Part shown: one piece after another, positions 1 through 7,000 of the stretch
Layout of the letters: each line of letters begins with the position of its first letter
How positions within the stretch are numbered: position 1 is the stretch's first letter
Source: JAWWBN01 sp033720955
Lineage (GTDB): Bacteria > Acidobacteriota > Thermoanaerobaculia > Multivoradales > JAHEKO01
Length of the DNA stretch: 8,769 nt
Reading direction: 5' to 3'
NCBI GenBank assembly: GCA_033720955.1
Contig: JAWWBN010000164.1
Coordinates: 1-8,769, forward strand
Notes under the pieces: generated by a model
The model's database searches: none
What the model saw: only the letters and a program-made list of their open reading frames with translations
Told to the model about the DNA's origin: nothing
Position numbers and translations under genes: made by a program

Positions 1-1
1 C

Positions 2-955
2 GTGGGCGCCGTGCTGGCGGGGGGCGGGGTGCAGGCGGCGCACGGCCTGCGCGGCCTGAACCTGGAGGGCCGGCCCCGTCTCTCCGGCACCTTCTTCAAC
101 CCCGACCACTGCGCCCTCTACCTGGAGATCTGCGTCACCCTGGCGGCCGCCGTCACCTGGTGGTTTCTGCGCAACCGCCGCCGGCTCTCGATGGACGCGA
201 CGGTGGTGGGCGCCGCCGTGGGCGGCGGGCTGTGGCTGGGCTTTCTCTTCGCCCTCGGGCTGACCGGCTCCCGGGCGGCGCTCGTGGCGGCGGGCGCCGG
301 CTGTGCGGTGCAGGGGGTTCTCGTGCTGGTCTGGAGCCGCGGCGGCCGCAAGCACCTGGGCCTGGCGGCGGCCGCCCTCGCCCTGGCCTCCGGAGCTCTG
401 GTGGCCGCGTCGCACTATGGGCCGGTGCTGGCGCGGCTCGCGGTCTTCGACCTCTCGGACAGCAACATCGCCCTGCGGTGGGCCATCTGGCGCGACTCTC
501 TGACGCTGCTGGGCTCGTTCCCGCTGACCGGGACCGGGCTCGGCACCTTCCTCGAGGCCTTCGCCCTGGTGCAGAGTCCGGCCACGGTGGGCGTGCGGTG
601 GGTGCGGGCCCACAACGACCTCGTCGAGCTGCTGGTGACGGCCGGCGCCGTGGGCGCCGTCGCCGTCGCCCTGACGCTCGTCGGGGTGGGCAGACGCCTC
701 TATCGTCTCGCCGCCGCCGGCGACACCGAGGGGCGGGCCGCGGTCCTCGCCCTGGCCGGGGTGCTCGCCGCCGTGGCCGTCCACGAGATGGCCGACTTCG
801 GCGCCAGCCTGCCGGGGAACTGGGTCGCGCTGGTCGTCGTCACCGGGGCGCTTCTCGGCTCTCCGTCCGCAGGCGGACTTCGGCGGGTCCGAGACGGGCG
901 TCGGCGATCAGCTCGAGCAGGTGGGTCCCGGCGGGAATCGGGAGAGCCAGGGTGA
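2..955 (+). CDS. O-antigen ligase/polymerase-like membrane protein, 5'-truncated
   Basis: This is the C-terminal part of a polytopic inner-membrane protein of the O-antigen ligase / Wzy_C family, which joins or polymerises undecaprenyl-linked glycans at the periplasmic face. The frame is open to the window edge, so the GTG at position 2 is probably internal; 317 residues are visible. Family-like signatures are GTFFNPDHCALYLE (29-42), the GSRAAL segment (89-94), RWAIWRDSL then FPLTGTGLGTF (159-183), and AHNDLVELLVTAGAVG (203-218). His204 lies in the large-loop AHND motif. A last membrane stretch follows VHEMADFG (260-267). Hydrophobic segments lie at roughly 40-57, 72-88, 91-111, 118-136, 206-230, 247-261 and 273-286. 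The last 30 residues are Arg/Gly/Ser-rich and lie over the 3' end of the opposite gene, so the tail is probably not conserved. Ligase versus polymerase cannot be decided from sequence alone. Confidence 0.8.
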   Translation: MGAVLAGGGVQAAHGLRGLNLEGRPRLSGTFFNPDHCALYLEICVTLAAAVTWWFLRNRRRLSMDATVVGAAVGGGLWLGFLFALGLTGSRAALVAAGAGCAVQGVLVLVWSRGGRKHLGLAAAALALASGALVAASHYGPVLARLAVFDLSDSNIALRWAIWRDSLTLLGSFPLTGTGLGTFLEAFALVQSPATVGVRWVRAHNDLVELLVTAGAVGAVAVALTLVGVGRRLYRLAAAGDTEGRAAVLALAGVLAAVAVHEMADFGASLPGNWVALVVVTGALLGSPSAGGLRRVRDGRRRSARAGGSRRESGEPG

Positions 956-2342
956 GCCGGCCGCCGGAGACGACGGGATGGCAGCCGGCCTCGGCGCCGT
1001 CCCAGCGCGCGACGACCGCGCCGGGCGCTCCGGGGGCCTGGTCGATCGTCACCTCGAGCCCCGAGCCCGCCGCGGTGGCGATCGGCCCCAGGCGGTGGAC
1101 CCCGACCCGGCGCCGCCAGCCCGGCGGGGGCCAGCGTGTCCCGGGCTGCGCGAGCTCGCTTGCCGCCCGGGTGAGCTCGCGGTAGGACCGCCACCCCTCC
1201 GGGTCCTCCGCCCGGTGCCGCTCGGCCAGCCGGGCCGCCTCGGCCGGGTCGCCCAGGGCCAGCGCCAGCCGGACCCGATCCACCGGGGCGAGCTGCCCGG
1301 CGGCCTCCGCGAGCCGACGCAACAGCTCGGGCGGGACGGGGCAGGCGTCGAGGGCACAGAGCTCGAGTGCCCAGTCCAGCCAGGGTCCGAAGCTGCCCGG
1401 ATTGGGGGGGATCGCCTCGCCGGCGGGCAGCCGGCCCAGCGCCTCGGCGATCCAGGGAGCCAGACGGGTGGAGGGAGGCATGGCCGCCACGACCCCCAGG
1501 ATCCGCCGCGCCGTGCGGCCCTCGGCGCGCACCTTGGGATCGGTCTCGGGGGCCGCGAGGCGCTCCCGCGCGGTGGCCTCCAAGGCGTCGAGCCAGCTCT
1601 CCCGCGCCTGGCACCAACGCTCCCAGTCCTCCTCGCGCTGGTACCAGGTCATGACCGAGCGCCAGCGCTCGGGGAGCTGGGGTACCAGGGCGAAGGCGGC
1701 CCGCCGCGACGGCGCCACCCGCAGCCAGAGCTCGATGAGCAGGTCGAAGCTGGTGGGGTGGACCAGCGCCTCGGCGATGACCTCGACGGCCGCCTCGCGC
1801 TCGGCGTCGTCCAGCCGCGACCACTCGCTGAGGTGGGCGGCGGCCAGCAGACGGGTCGGCTCCGGCTGGGCGGGGGCCAGGCGCCGCGCCCTCTCGAGCG
1901 GCTCCTGCCAGTAGGCGCGCTCGGAGGCGAGCCGCGGGTCGCGTCGCCGGCTGAGCTCCAGGAACCGGGCGCCGCCCAGCACCATCCAGCCCTGCCAGCT
2001 CGACGGCTGCTCATCGAGCGCCCGGGCGGCCAGCTCCCGGGCCGCCTCCAGACGGGCGAGACCCAGGGAGGAGTCGATGGGCTCGTCGGCGTCCGGCCGC
2101 AGGCCGCGGTCGAGCTCCACCGCCAGCAGGAGCCGCGCCAGTCGCAGGGCGGAGCGGGCGCGCCCCTGCGCGCGGCGCAGATCCGACAGCGCCTCCGGGT
2201 GCTCCTCGGCCACGCCCAGCTCGCGCGCCAGGCTCTCGAGCCGCGCCAGCCGGCGCTCCAGCCGCAGGTGCTCGGCGACGGCCAGGGCGCCCAGGAGCAG
2301 GACGACCAGGGCGACGGCGACTCGCGTGGGGAGCTTTGTCAT
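840..2342 (-). CDS. Membrane-anchored helical-repeat (TPR-like) protein of unknown function
   Basis: I do not recognise a named family. The 500-residue product starts with a short basic end and one hydrophobic segment (residues 8-23), then charged Arg/Glu-rich helices (24-80) that may be coiled coil. This fits an N-terminal signal anchor with the rest outside the membrane. Residues about 95-400 are Ala/Leu/Arg-rich helix pairs with TPR-like phrases such as ARELAARALDEQPSSWQGW (101-119) and LALGDPAEAARLAERHRAEDP (split over 361-381). The last 85 residues (about 413-498) look different: short beta-type stretches including GLEVTIDQ, AVVARWDG and AGTHLLELIADARLGPAEVRL, as in a small carbohydrate-binding-like or Ig-like domain. 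The ATG at 2342 is the only start that keeps the anchor; no clear Shine-Dalgarno is seen. It is convergent with the ligase-like gene and overlaps its 3' end by 116 bp, so a role in surface polysaccharide is possible but only from context. Confidence 0.7.
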   Translation of the reverse strand: MTKLPTRVAVALVVLLLGALAVAEHLRLERRLARLESLARELGVAEEHPEALSDLRRAQGRARSALRLARLLLAVELDRGLRPDADEPIDSSLGLARLEAARELAARALDEQPSSWQGWMVLGGARFLELSRRRDPRLASERAYWQEPLERARRLAPAQPEPTRLLAAAHLSEWSRLDDAEREAAVEVIAEALVHPTSFDLLIELWLRVAPSRRAAFALVPQLPERWRSVMTWYQREEDWERWCQARESWLDALEATARERLAAPETDPKVRAEGRTARRILGVVAAMPPSTRLAPWIAEALGRLPAGEAIPPNPGSFGPWLDWALELCALDACPVPPELLRRLAEAAGQLAPVDRVRLALALGDPAEAARLAERHRAEDPEGWRSYRELTRAASELAQPGTRWPPPGWRRRVGVHRLGPIATAAGSGLEVTIDQAPGAPGAVVARWDGAEAGCHPVVSGGRLTLALPIPAGTHLLELIADARLGPAEVRLRTESREAPR

Positions 2343-2353
2343 AAGCTGCCGGC

Positions 2354-2797
2354 GTGGCCCGGCGCACTCCAGCGACTGAGGTGGCGATCATAGCCACCCG
2401 GCACCTGCCGCTGGCCCTCTGGACGGTCTTCTGCACCGTGCTCCTGCTGGTGCCGAGCGACTCCTTCGGGTCGGCCGACGAGCAGATCGAGGCGCTGGAG
2501 GAGATCGGCCACGCTGCGGTGATCGCGGTGCTGGCGCTCCTGGCCGGCCGCTCGCTGGAGGTGGGACCGCGCACCCTCCGCCGGGCCGCGGCGCTGGGGA
2601 CGGCGGGCGCGGTCGTCTACGCCGTGGCGACCGAGGCGCTCCAGGAGCTGGTTCCCGGCCGCGGCTGGGAGGGGATCGATGTGGTGGCCTCCGTAGCCGG
2701 CGCGGCGGCGGGCGGCCTCGCGCTCCTCGCGCTGCGGCGCCTCTCCGGCCCCGGCGGGGCGCCGGACAGGGCCGCTCCGGGCGGTCCGGGGCTATAA
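2354..2797 (+). CDS. VanZ-like small membrane protein
   Basis: The 147-residue product has the layout of the VanZ-like family: four hydrophobic segments (about 17-33, 53-64, 80-97 and 112-128), with His53 at the start of the second. A family-type motif, EALQELVPGRGWEGIDVV (94-111), follows the third, with Glu94, Gln97, Arg103 and Asp109 matching the usual E..Q...pgR..d..D pattern before a Gly/Ala-rich last helix. VanZ proteins are linked to low-level teicoplanin resistance, but most homologues have no known role, so no resistance is inferred here. The GTG at 2354 gives the longest frame. A second GTG at 2381 (138 residues) is equally plausible, since neither has a good ribosome site. It is divergent from the helical-repeat gene with only 11 bases between starts, and its stop lies 34 bases before metF, which suggests possible co-transcription with metF. 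Confidence 0.75.
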   Translation: MARRTPATEVAIIATRHLPLALWTVFCTVLLLVPSDSFGSADEQIEALEEIGHAAVIAVLALLAGRSLEVGPRTLRRAAALGTAGAVVYAVATEALQELVPGRGWEGIDVVASVAGAAAGGLALLALRRLSGPGGAPDRAAPGGPGL

Positions 2798-2798
2798 T
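2793..2798 (+). promoter_or_regulatory. Candidate -10 element for metF
   Basis: A perfect TATAAT lies across the VanZ-like stop codon (TAA at 2795-2797), 33 bases before the metF ATG, in an otherwise GC-dominated stretch. A start site near 2805 would give a leader of about 27 bases. No convincing -35 hexamer is found 16-18 bases upstream, so this could be chance or a promoter relying on an extended or activator-dependent contact. Confidence 0.35.
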
Positions 2799-2831
2799 CC
2801 GCGCTTTGGAGCGCCCTCTCCGGGGTCCAGA

Positions 2832-3824
2832 ATGAAAGTCACCGAGCACCTCGAGCGCGCCGAGCGCCCCTTCATCAGCTTCGAGATCATCCCTCCGCTG
2901 CGCGGGGCCAGCCTGCCCAAGCTGCTGGCGCTGATCGACGACCTGATGGAGTACGAGCCGCCCTTCATCGACATCACCAGCCATCCGGCCGAGGTCCACT
3001 ACGAGGAGACCCCGGAAGGCATCGAGATGAAGATCAAGCGCAAGCGGCCCGGGACCCTGGGGGTCTGCGCGCTGCTCCAGAACAAGTACCAGGTGGACGC
3101 GGTGCCGCACGTCCTCTGTCACGGCTTCACCCGGCAGGAGACCGAGGACTTCCTGATCGAGCTCAACTACCTGGGCATCGACAACGTCCTGGCCGTGCAG
3201 GGCGACGACTCGGGCTACAAGAAGCCGCTCATGGCCGGCCGCACGGCCAACGTCTACGCGGTGGACCTGGTGCGTCAGATCGCCAACATGAATCGCGGCG
3301 TCTATCTCGAGGACCTCCTCGACGCCCACCCGACGGGCTTCTCGATCGGGGTCGGCGGCTATCCCGAGAAGCACTTCGAGGCCCCCAACCTCGAGACGGA
3401 CATCCTCCACACCCGCGCCAAGGTGGACGCCGGGGCCGACTACGTGGTCACCCAGATGTTCTTCTCCAACCGGCACTTCTTCGACTACGAGCGGCGCTGC
3501 CGGGAGGCGGGGATCGAGGTGCCGATCATCCCCGGTCTGAAGATCCTCACCCACAAGCGCCAGCTCCGCTCCATCCCCCGCACCTTCCACTGCGAGATCC
3601 CCCCCGAGCTCGCGGACGAGGTGACGGCCTCGCCGAAGGCCAACGTGACCGACATCGGCGTCGAGTGGGCCGTCCGCCAGGTGCAGGAGCTGGTGGAGGG
3701 GGGCGCGCCGTCGATCCACTTCTACGTCATGCAGAGCGCCGGGGCGATCAAGCGGCTGATGACGCGGCTCACCGACCTGGGTCTGCTGGACGGCAACCGG
3801 CTCCGTCCCCTGGCGCGGACCTAG
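2832..3824 (+). CDS. metF: 5,10-methylenetetrahydrofolate reductase
   Basis: MetF is a cytoplasmic FAD enzyme that reduces 5,10-methylenetetrahydrofolate to 5-methyltetrahydrofolate, the methyl donor for MetH encoded just downstream. The 330-residue length fits bacterial single-domain MetF, with no C-terminal SAM-binding regulatory domain of the eukaryotic type. Visible motifs are FEIIPP (17-22; Glu18 matches the catalytic Glu28 of the E. coli enzyme), PPFIDIT (43-49), NVLAVQGDD (118-126; Asp125 corresponds to the flavin-tuning Asp120 of E. coli), GGYPEKHFEAPN (175-186), VTQMFF (206-211; Gln209 is the folate-contacting Gln), PIIPGLK (231-237) and HFYVM (296-300). The sequence resembles the Bacteroidetes-type MetF with its FEIIPPL start and GYPEKHFEAPNL block. 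The usual Arg of the LRGD motif is Gln here. The ATG at 2832 fits the family N-terminus; only a weak GGGG-type ribosome site precedes it. There is no terminator before the metH leader. Confidence 0.97.
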   Translation: MKVTEHLERAERPFISFEIIPPLRGASLPKLLALIDDLMEYEPPFIDITSHPAEVHYEETPEGIEMKIKRKRPGTLGVCALLQNKYQVDAVPHVLCHGFTRQETEDFLIELNYLGIDNVLAVQGDDSGYKKPLMAGRTANVYAVDLVRQIANMNRGVYLEDLLDAHPTGFSIGVGGYPEKHFEAPNLETDILHTRAKVDAGADYVVTQMFFSNRHFFDYERRCREAGIEVPIIPGLKILTHKRQLRSIPRTFHCEIPPELADEVTASPKANVTDIGVEWAVRQVQELVEGGAPSIHFYVMQSAGAIKRLMTRLTDLGLLDGNRLRPLART

Positions 3825-3828
3825 GCGT

Positions 3829-3858
3829 TTGACACGGCCCCGGCTCCTTCGCTACGCT
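3829..3858 (+). promoter_or_regulatory. Candidate metH promoter
   Basis: A perfect TTGACA (3829-3834) begins five bases after the metF stop, and TACGCT (3853-3858) follows after an 18-base spacer. This is a sigma70-like pair with a strong -35 and a weak -10. The expected start, about seven bases downstream at 3864-3866, coincides with the first bases of the riboswitch P1 stem, which supports both calls. metH could also receive read-through from metF, because no terminator separates them. Confidence 0.55.
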
Positions 3859-3863
3859 CGCCC

Positions 3864-3953
3864 CCAGCATTGAGAGCGGTCCGGCGGCAGCCGGGCGCGG
3901 CAACCTGGGACGGACACCCAAGGTGCCTCTCGCCTCAACCGGCGAGGATGCGG
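3864..3953 (+). promoter_or_regulatory. SAM riboswitch aptamer (SAM-I/SAM-IV clan) in the metH leader
   Basis: This leader RNA is read as an S-adenosylmethionine sensor controlling metH. Hand folding gives P1: 3867-3871 (GCATT) with 3947-3951 (GATGC), extended by CC 3864-3865 with GG 3952-3953 across a bulged A3866. P2: 3879-3885 (GTCCGGC) with 3890-3896 (GCCGGGC), loop GGCA, plus G3876-C3898 and C3877-G3897. P3: TGGG 3906-3909 with CCCA 3917-3920, plus CC 3904-3905 with GG 3922-3923. P4: CTCGCC 3929-3934 with GGCGAG 3941-3946. The clan signatures are in place: TTGAGAG after P1, GGCAACC (3899-3905) and AGGTGCC (3921-3927). The P2 loop GGC (3886-3888) can pair with GCC (3925-3927), the expected pseudoknot. 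By analogy with SAM-I structures, A3902, A3903 and T3924 would contact SAM. A promoter precedes it and a terminator follows. Subclass is unsure. Confidence 0.85.
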
Positions 3954-3995
3954 TCGCGGTAGCGGCAACCAACTGTCCGGCAGCCGAAACCCGCT
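3950..3995 (+). promoter_or_regulatory. Candidate antiterminator region of the SAM riboswitch
   Basis: The 5' arm of the terminator (CCGCT, 3991-3995) can pair instead with AGCGG (3961-3965), and its CCGC with GCGG at 3950-3953, which is part of the P1 3' strand, or with GCGG at 3956-3959. Pairing with the P1 strand would link ligand binding to termination: SAM holds P1 closed, the terminator arm stays free, and transcription stops. Which partner is used cannot be settled by eye; this is inference from complementarity. Confidence 0.45.
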
Positions 3996-4022
3996 CTCGT
4001 GGACGACACGAAGCGGGTTTTT
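3987..4022 (+). terminator. Intrinsic terminator, expression platform of the metH riboswitch
   Basis: AAACCCGCT (3987-3995) pairs perfectly with AGCGGGTTT (4012-4020). The stem continues inside as TCGTG (3997-4001) with CACGA (4007-4011), one bulged C, and a GACGA loop, giving about 14 pairs. A run of five T (4018-4022) follows at once. This is a textbook Rho-independent terminator, and its T-run ends two bases before the metH ATG, so it sits in the leader rather than after a gene. That position is explained by conditional termination under the upstream SAM aptamer. Confidence 0.88.
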
Positions 4023-4024
4023 CG

Positions 4025-7000
4025 ATGATGAAGAAGACGGAAGAGAGAGCGGCCACGCCGCGGCCCCAGCCGCGGGCGGACACGGCGGAGCGCACCCAGG
4101 CGTTGCTCGAGGCGCTCGAGGAGCGGGTCCTGGTGCTCGACGGGGCGACCGGCACCGCGCTCCAGGGCGAGAACCTGACCGCCGAGGACTTCGGCGGCGA
4201 GGAGCTCGAGGGCTGCAACGAGAACCTCTGCGCCACCCGCCCCGACGTGGTGCGGCGTCTGCACCGCACCTACCTGGAGGCGGGCGCCGACGTGGTCGAG
4301 ACCAACTCCTTCGGCGGCACGCCGCTGGTGCTGGCCGAGTACGGCCTGGCCGACCGCGCCTTCGAGCTGAACCTGGCGGCGGCGGCGCTGGCGCGGGAGG
4401 CGTGCGCCGAGCTCGACCGCCCCGGCCGGCCGCGCTTCGTCTGCGGCTCGATGGGCCCCACCACCAAGGCGATCTCGGTCACCGGCGGGGTGACCTTCGA
4501 CGAGCTGGTGGGGCACTTCCGGGTGCAGGCGGCGGGGCTGATGGCGGGGGGCGCCGACTACCTGCTGCTCGAGACCTGTCAGGACACCCGCAACGTCAAG
4601 GCGGGGCTGCTGGGGATCGAGGCCGCCTTCGCCGACGCGGGATGGCGGCTGCCCGTGGCCGTGTCGGCGACGATCGAGACCACCGGCACCATGCTGGCGG
4701 GTCAGGACGCCGAGGCCCTCGCCGTCTCCCTGCTGCACGCCGATCTGCTCTACCTGGGGCTCAACTGCGCCACCGGGCCGGAGCTGATGACCGAGCACGT
4801 GCGGACTCTGGCCGAGCTGGCCCGCACCCGGGTGGCCTGCGTGCCCAACGCCGGCCTGCCCGACGAGGAGGGCGAGTATCACCAGGGACCGCAGCACTTC
4901 CGCGACGTCCTGGGGCGCTTTCTCGACAACGGCTGGCTGGGGCTGGTGGGGGGCTGCTGCGGCACCACCCCGGCCCATATCACCGCCCTGGCCGACCTGG
5001 TGGAGGGCCGGCCGGCGCAGGTCGTCAAGCCCCACAGCCGGTCGCTGATCTCCGGCATCGAGGCGGTGGAGCTCACCGCCGACAACCGGCCGCTGCTGGT
5101 GGGGGAGCGCACCAACGTGCTCGGCAGCCGCAAGTTCAAGCGGCTGATCCAGGCGGGGGAGTGGGAGAGCGCCGCCGAGGTGGGGCGCGCCCAGGTCAGG
5201 GGCGGCGGCCAGGTGCTCGACGTCTGCATGCAGGACCCCGACCGCGACGAGCGGACCGACGTCGAGACCTTCCTCGACCAGCTCGTCAAGCTGGTCAAGG
5301 TGCCCCTGATGATCGACACCACCGACCCGGAGGTGATGGAGCGGGCGCTCACCTACTGCCAGGGCAAGAGCGTGCTGAACTCGGTCAACCTGGAGGACGG
5401 CGAGGAGCGGGTGGAGCGGGTGGCGGGCCTGGCCAGGAAGTACGGCGCCGCCCTGGTGGTGGGCGCCATCGACGAGCGCGGCATGGCGGTGACCGTCGAG
5501 CGCAAGCTGGAGGTGGCCGACCGCGCCTTCCGGCTGCTCACCGAGGAGCTCGGGCTGGCGCCGGAGGACATCTGGTGGGACGCCCTGGTCTTCCCCTGCG
5601 CCACCGGCGACGAGACCTACCTGGGCTCGGCGGCGAGGACCATCGAGGGGGTGCGTCGGCTCAAGGCGGAGTACCCCGACACCCGTACCATCCTCGGGGT
5701 GTCGAACGTCAGCTTCGGTCTGCCGGCCTCCGGCCGCGAGGTGCTCAACTCGGTCTTCCTCTACCACGCCACCCAGGCGGGGCTCGACGCCGCCATCGTG
5801 AACACCCAGAAGCTGGCCCGGTACGCCGAGATCGGCGAGGCGGAGCGCGAGCTGGCCGAGCGGCTGATCTACCTCGAGCCCGGCGACGTGGCGGCGGGGG
5901 AGCGGGCGGTGGCCGAGTACACCGAGCACTTCCGCGGCAAGAAGTCGGTGCTGACCGGCGCCGAGCGGGCCGAGCTACCTCTGGACGAGCGCATCGCGCG
6001 GGCGGTCATCGAGGGCACCAAGGAGGGCCTCGAGGGCGACCTCGACGCGGCCCTGGCAGACCCGCGCTGGCCGTCGGCGCTCGACGTCATCAACGGCCCG
6101 CTGATGGCCGGCATGGCCGAGGTCGGGCGGCTCTTCAACGGCAACGAGCTGATCGTGGCCGAGGTGCTGCAGAGCGCCGAGGTGATGAAGGCGGCGGTGG
6201 CCTATCTCGAGCCGCACATGGAGAAGGCCGACTCGCGGGGCAAGGGGCGGCTGCTCCTGGCCACGGTGAAGGGCGACGTCCACGACATCGGCAAGAACCT
6301 GGTGGAGATCGTGCTCGCCAACAACGGCTTCGAGGTGATCAACCTGGGCATCCGCGTGCCCTCGGAGCGGCTCATCCAGGCGGCGCGCGAGCACCGGCCC
6401 GACGTGATCGGGCTCTCCGGGCTGCTGGTCAAGAGCGCCCAGCAGATGGTGCTCTCCGCCGGCGACCTGCGCTCGGTGGGGATCGAGGTGCCGCTGCTGG
6501 TGGGCGGTGCGGCCCTGTCGCGGCGCTTCACCCACCTGAAGATCGCCCCCGCCTACGGCTCGTTGTGCACCTACGCCAAGGACGCCATGCACGGGCTGGA
6601 GCTGGTGGAGCGTCTCTGCGACCCGCAGCGGCGGCCCGAGCTCGAGCGCGAGGTGGCCGAGCAGACCGAGCGGGACCGGGCGGCGGCGGACCAGCGCCCT
6701 CGGGGCCCGCTGGAGGAGGCCGGCACCCGCCGCAGCAGCCGGGTGCGGTCGGGGATCGCGCCGCCCCCGCCTCCCGATCTCGAGCGGCACGTGGAGGAGC
6801 TGGACCTGGACGAGGTCTGGGAGCTGCTGAACCCGCAGATGCTCTACGGCAAGCACCTGGGTCTCAAGGGCTCGGTGCCGCGTCTGGCGCGCGAGGGGGA
6901 CCCCAAGCTGGCGCAGCTCGAGAGGGTCGTGGAGCGTCTGAAGGACCTGGCTCGCGACGGCGCCCTGACGGCCAAGGCGGTCTGGCAGTTCTTCCCGGCC

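Noticed and set aside
921..2393. Plus-strand open frame of 490 codons opposite the helical-repeat gene.
   Set aside because: Low-complexity Gly/Pro/Arg/Gln product with no signal or domain; the minus frame has a membrane anchor and amphipathic helices.
3956..3995. A second, tandem SAM aptamer, suggested by the repeated GCGGCAACC.
   Set aside because: The repeated pieces are in swapped order, and there is no second GGTGC element, P3 or P1, so no second core can form.
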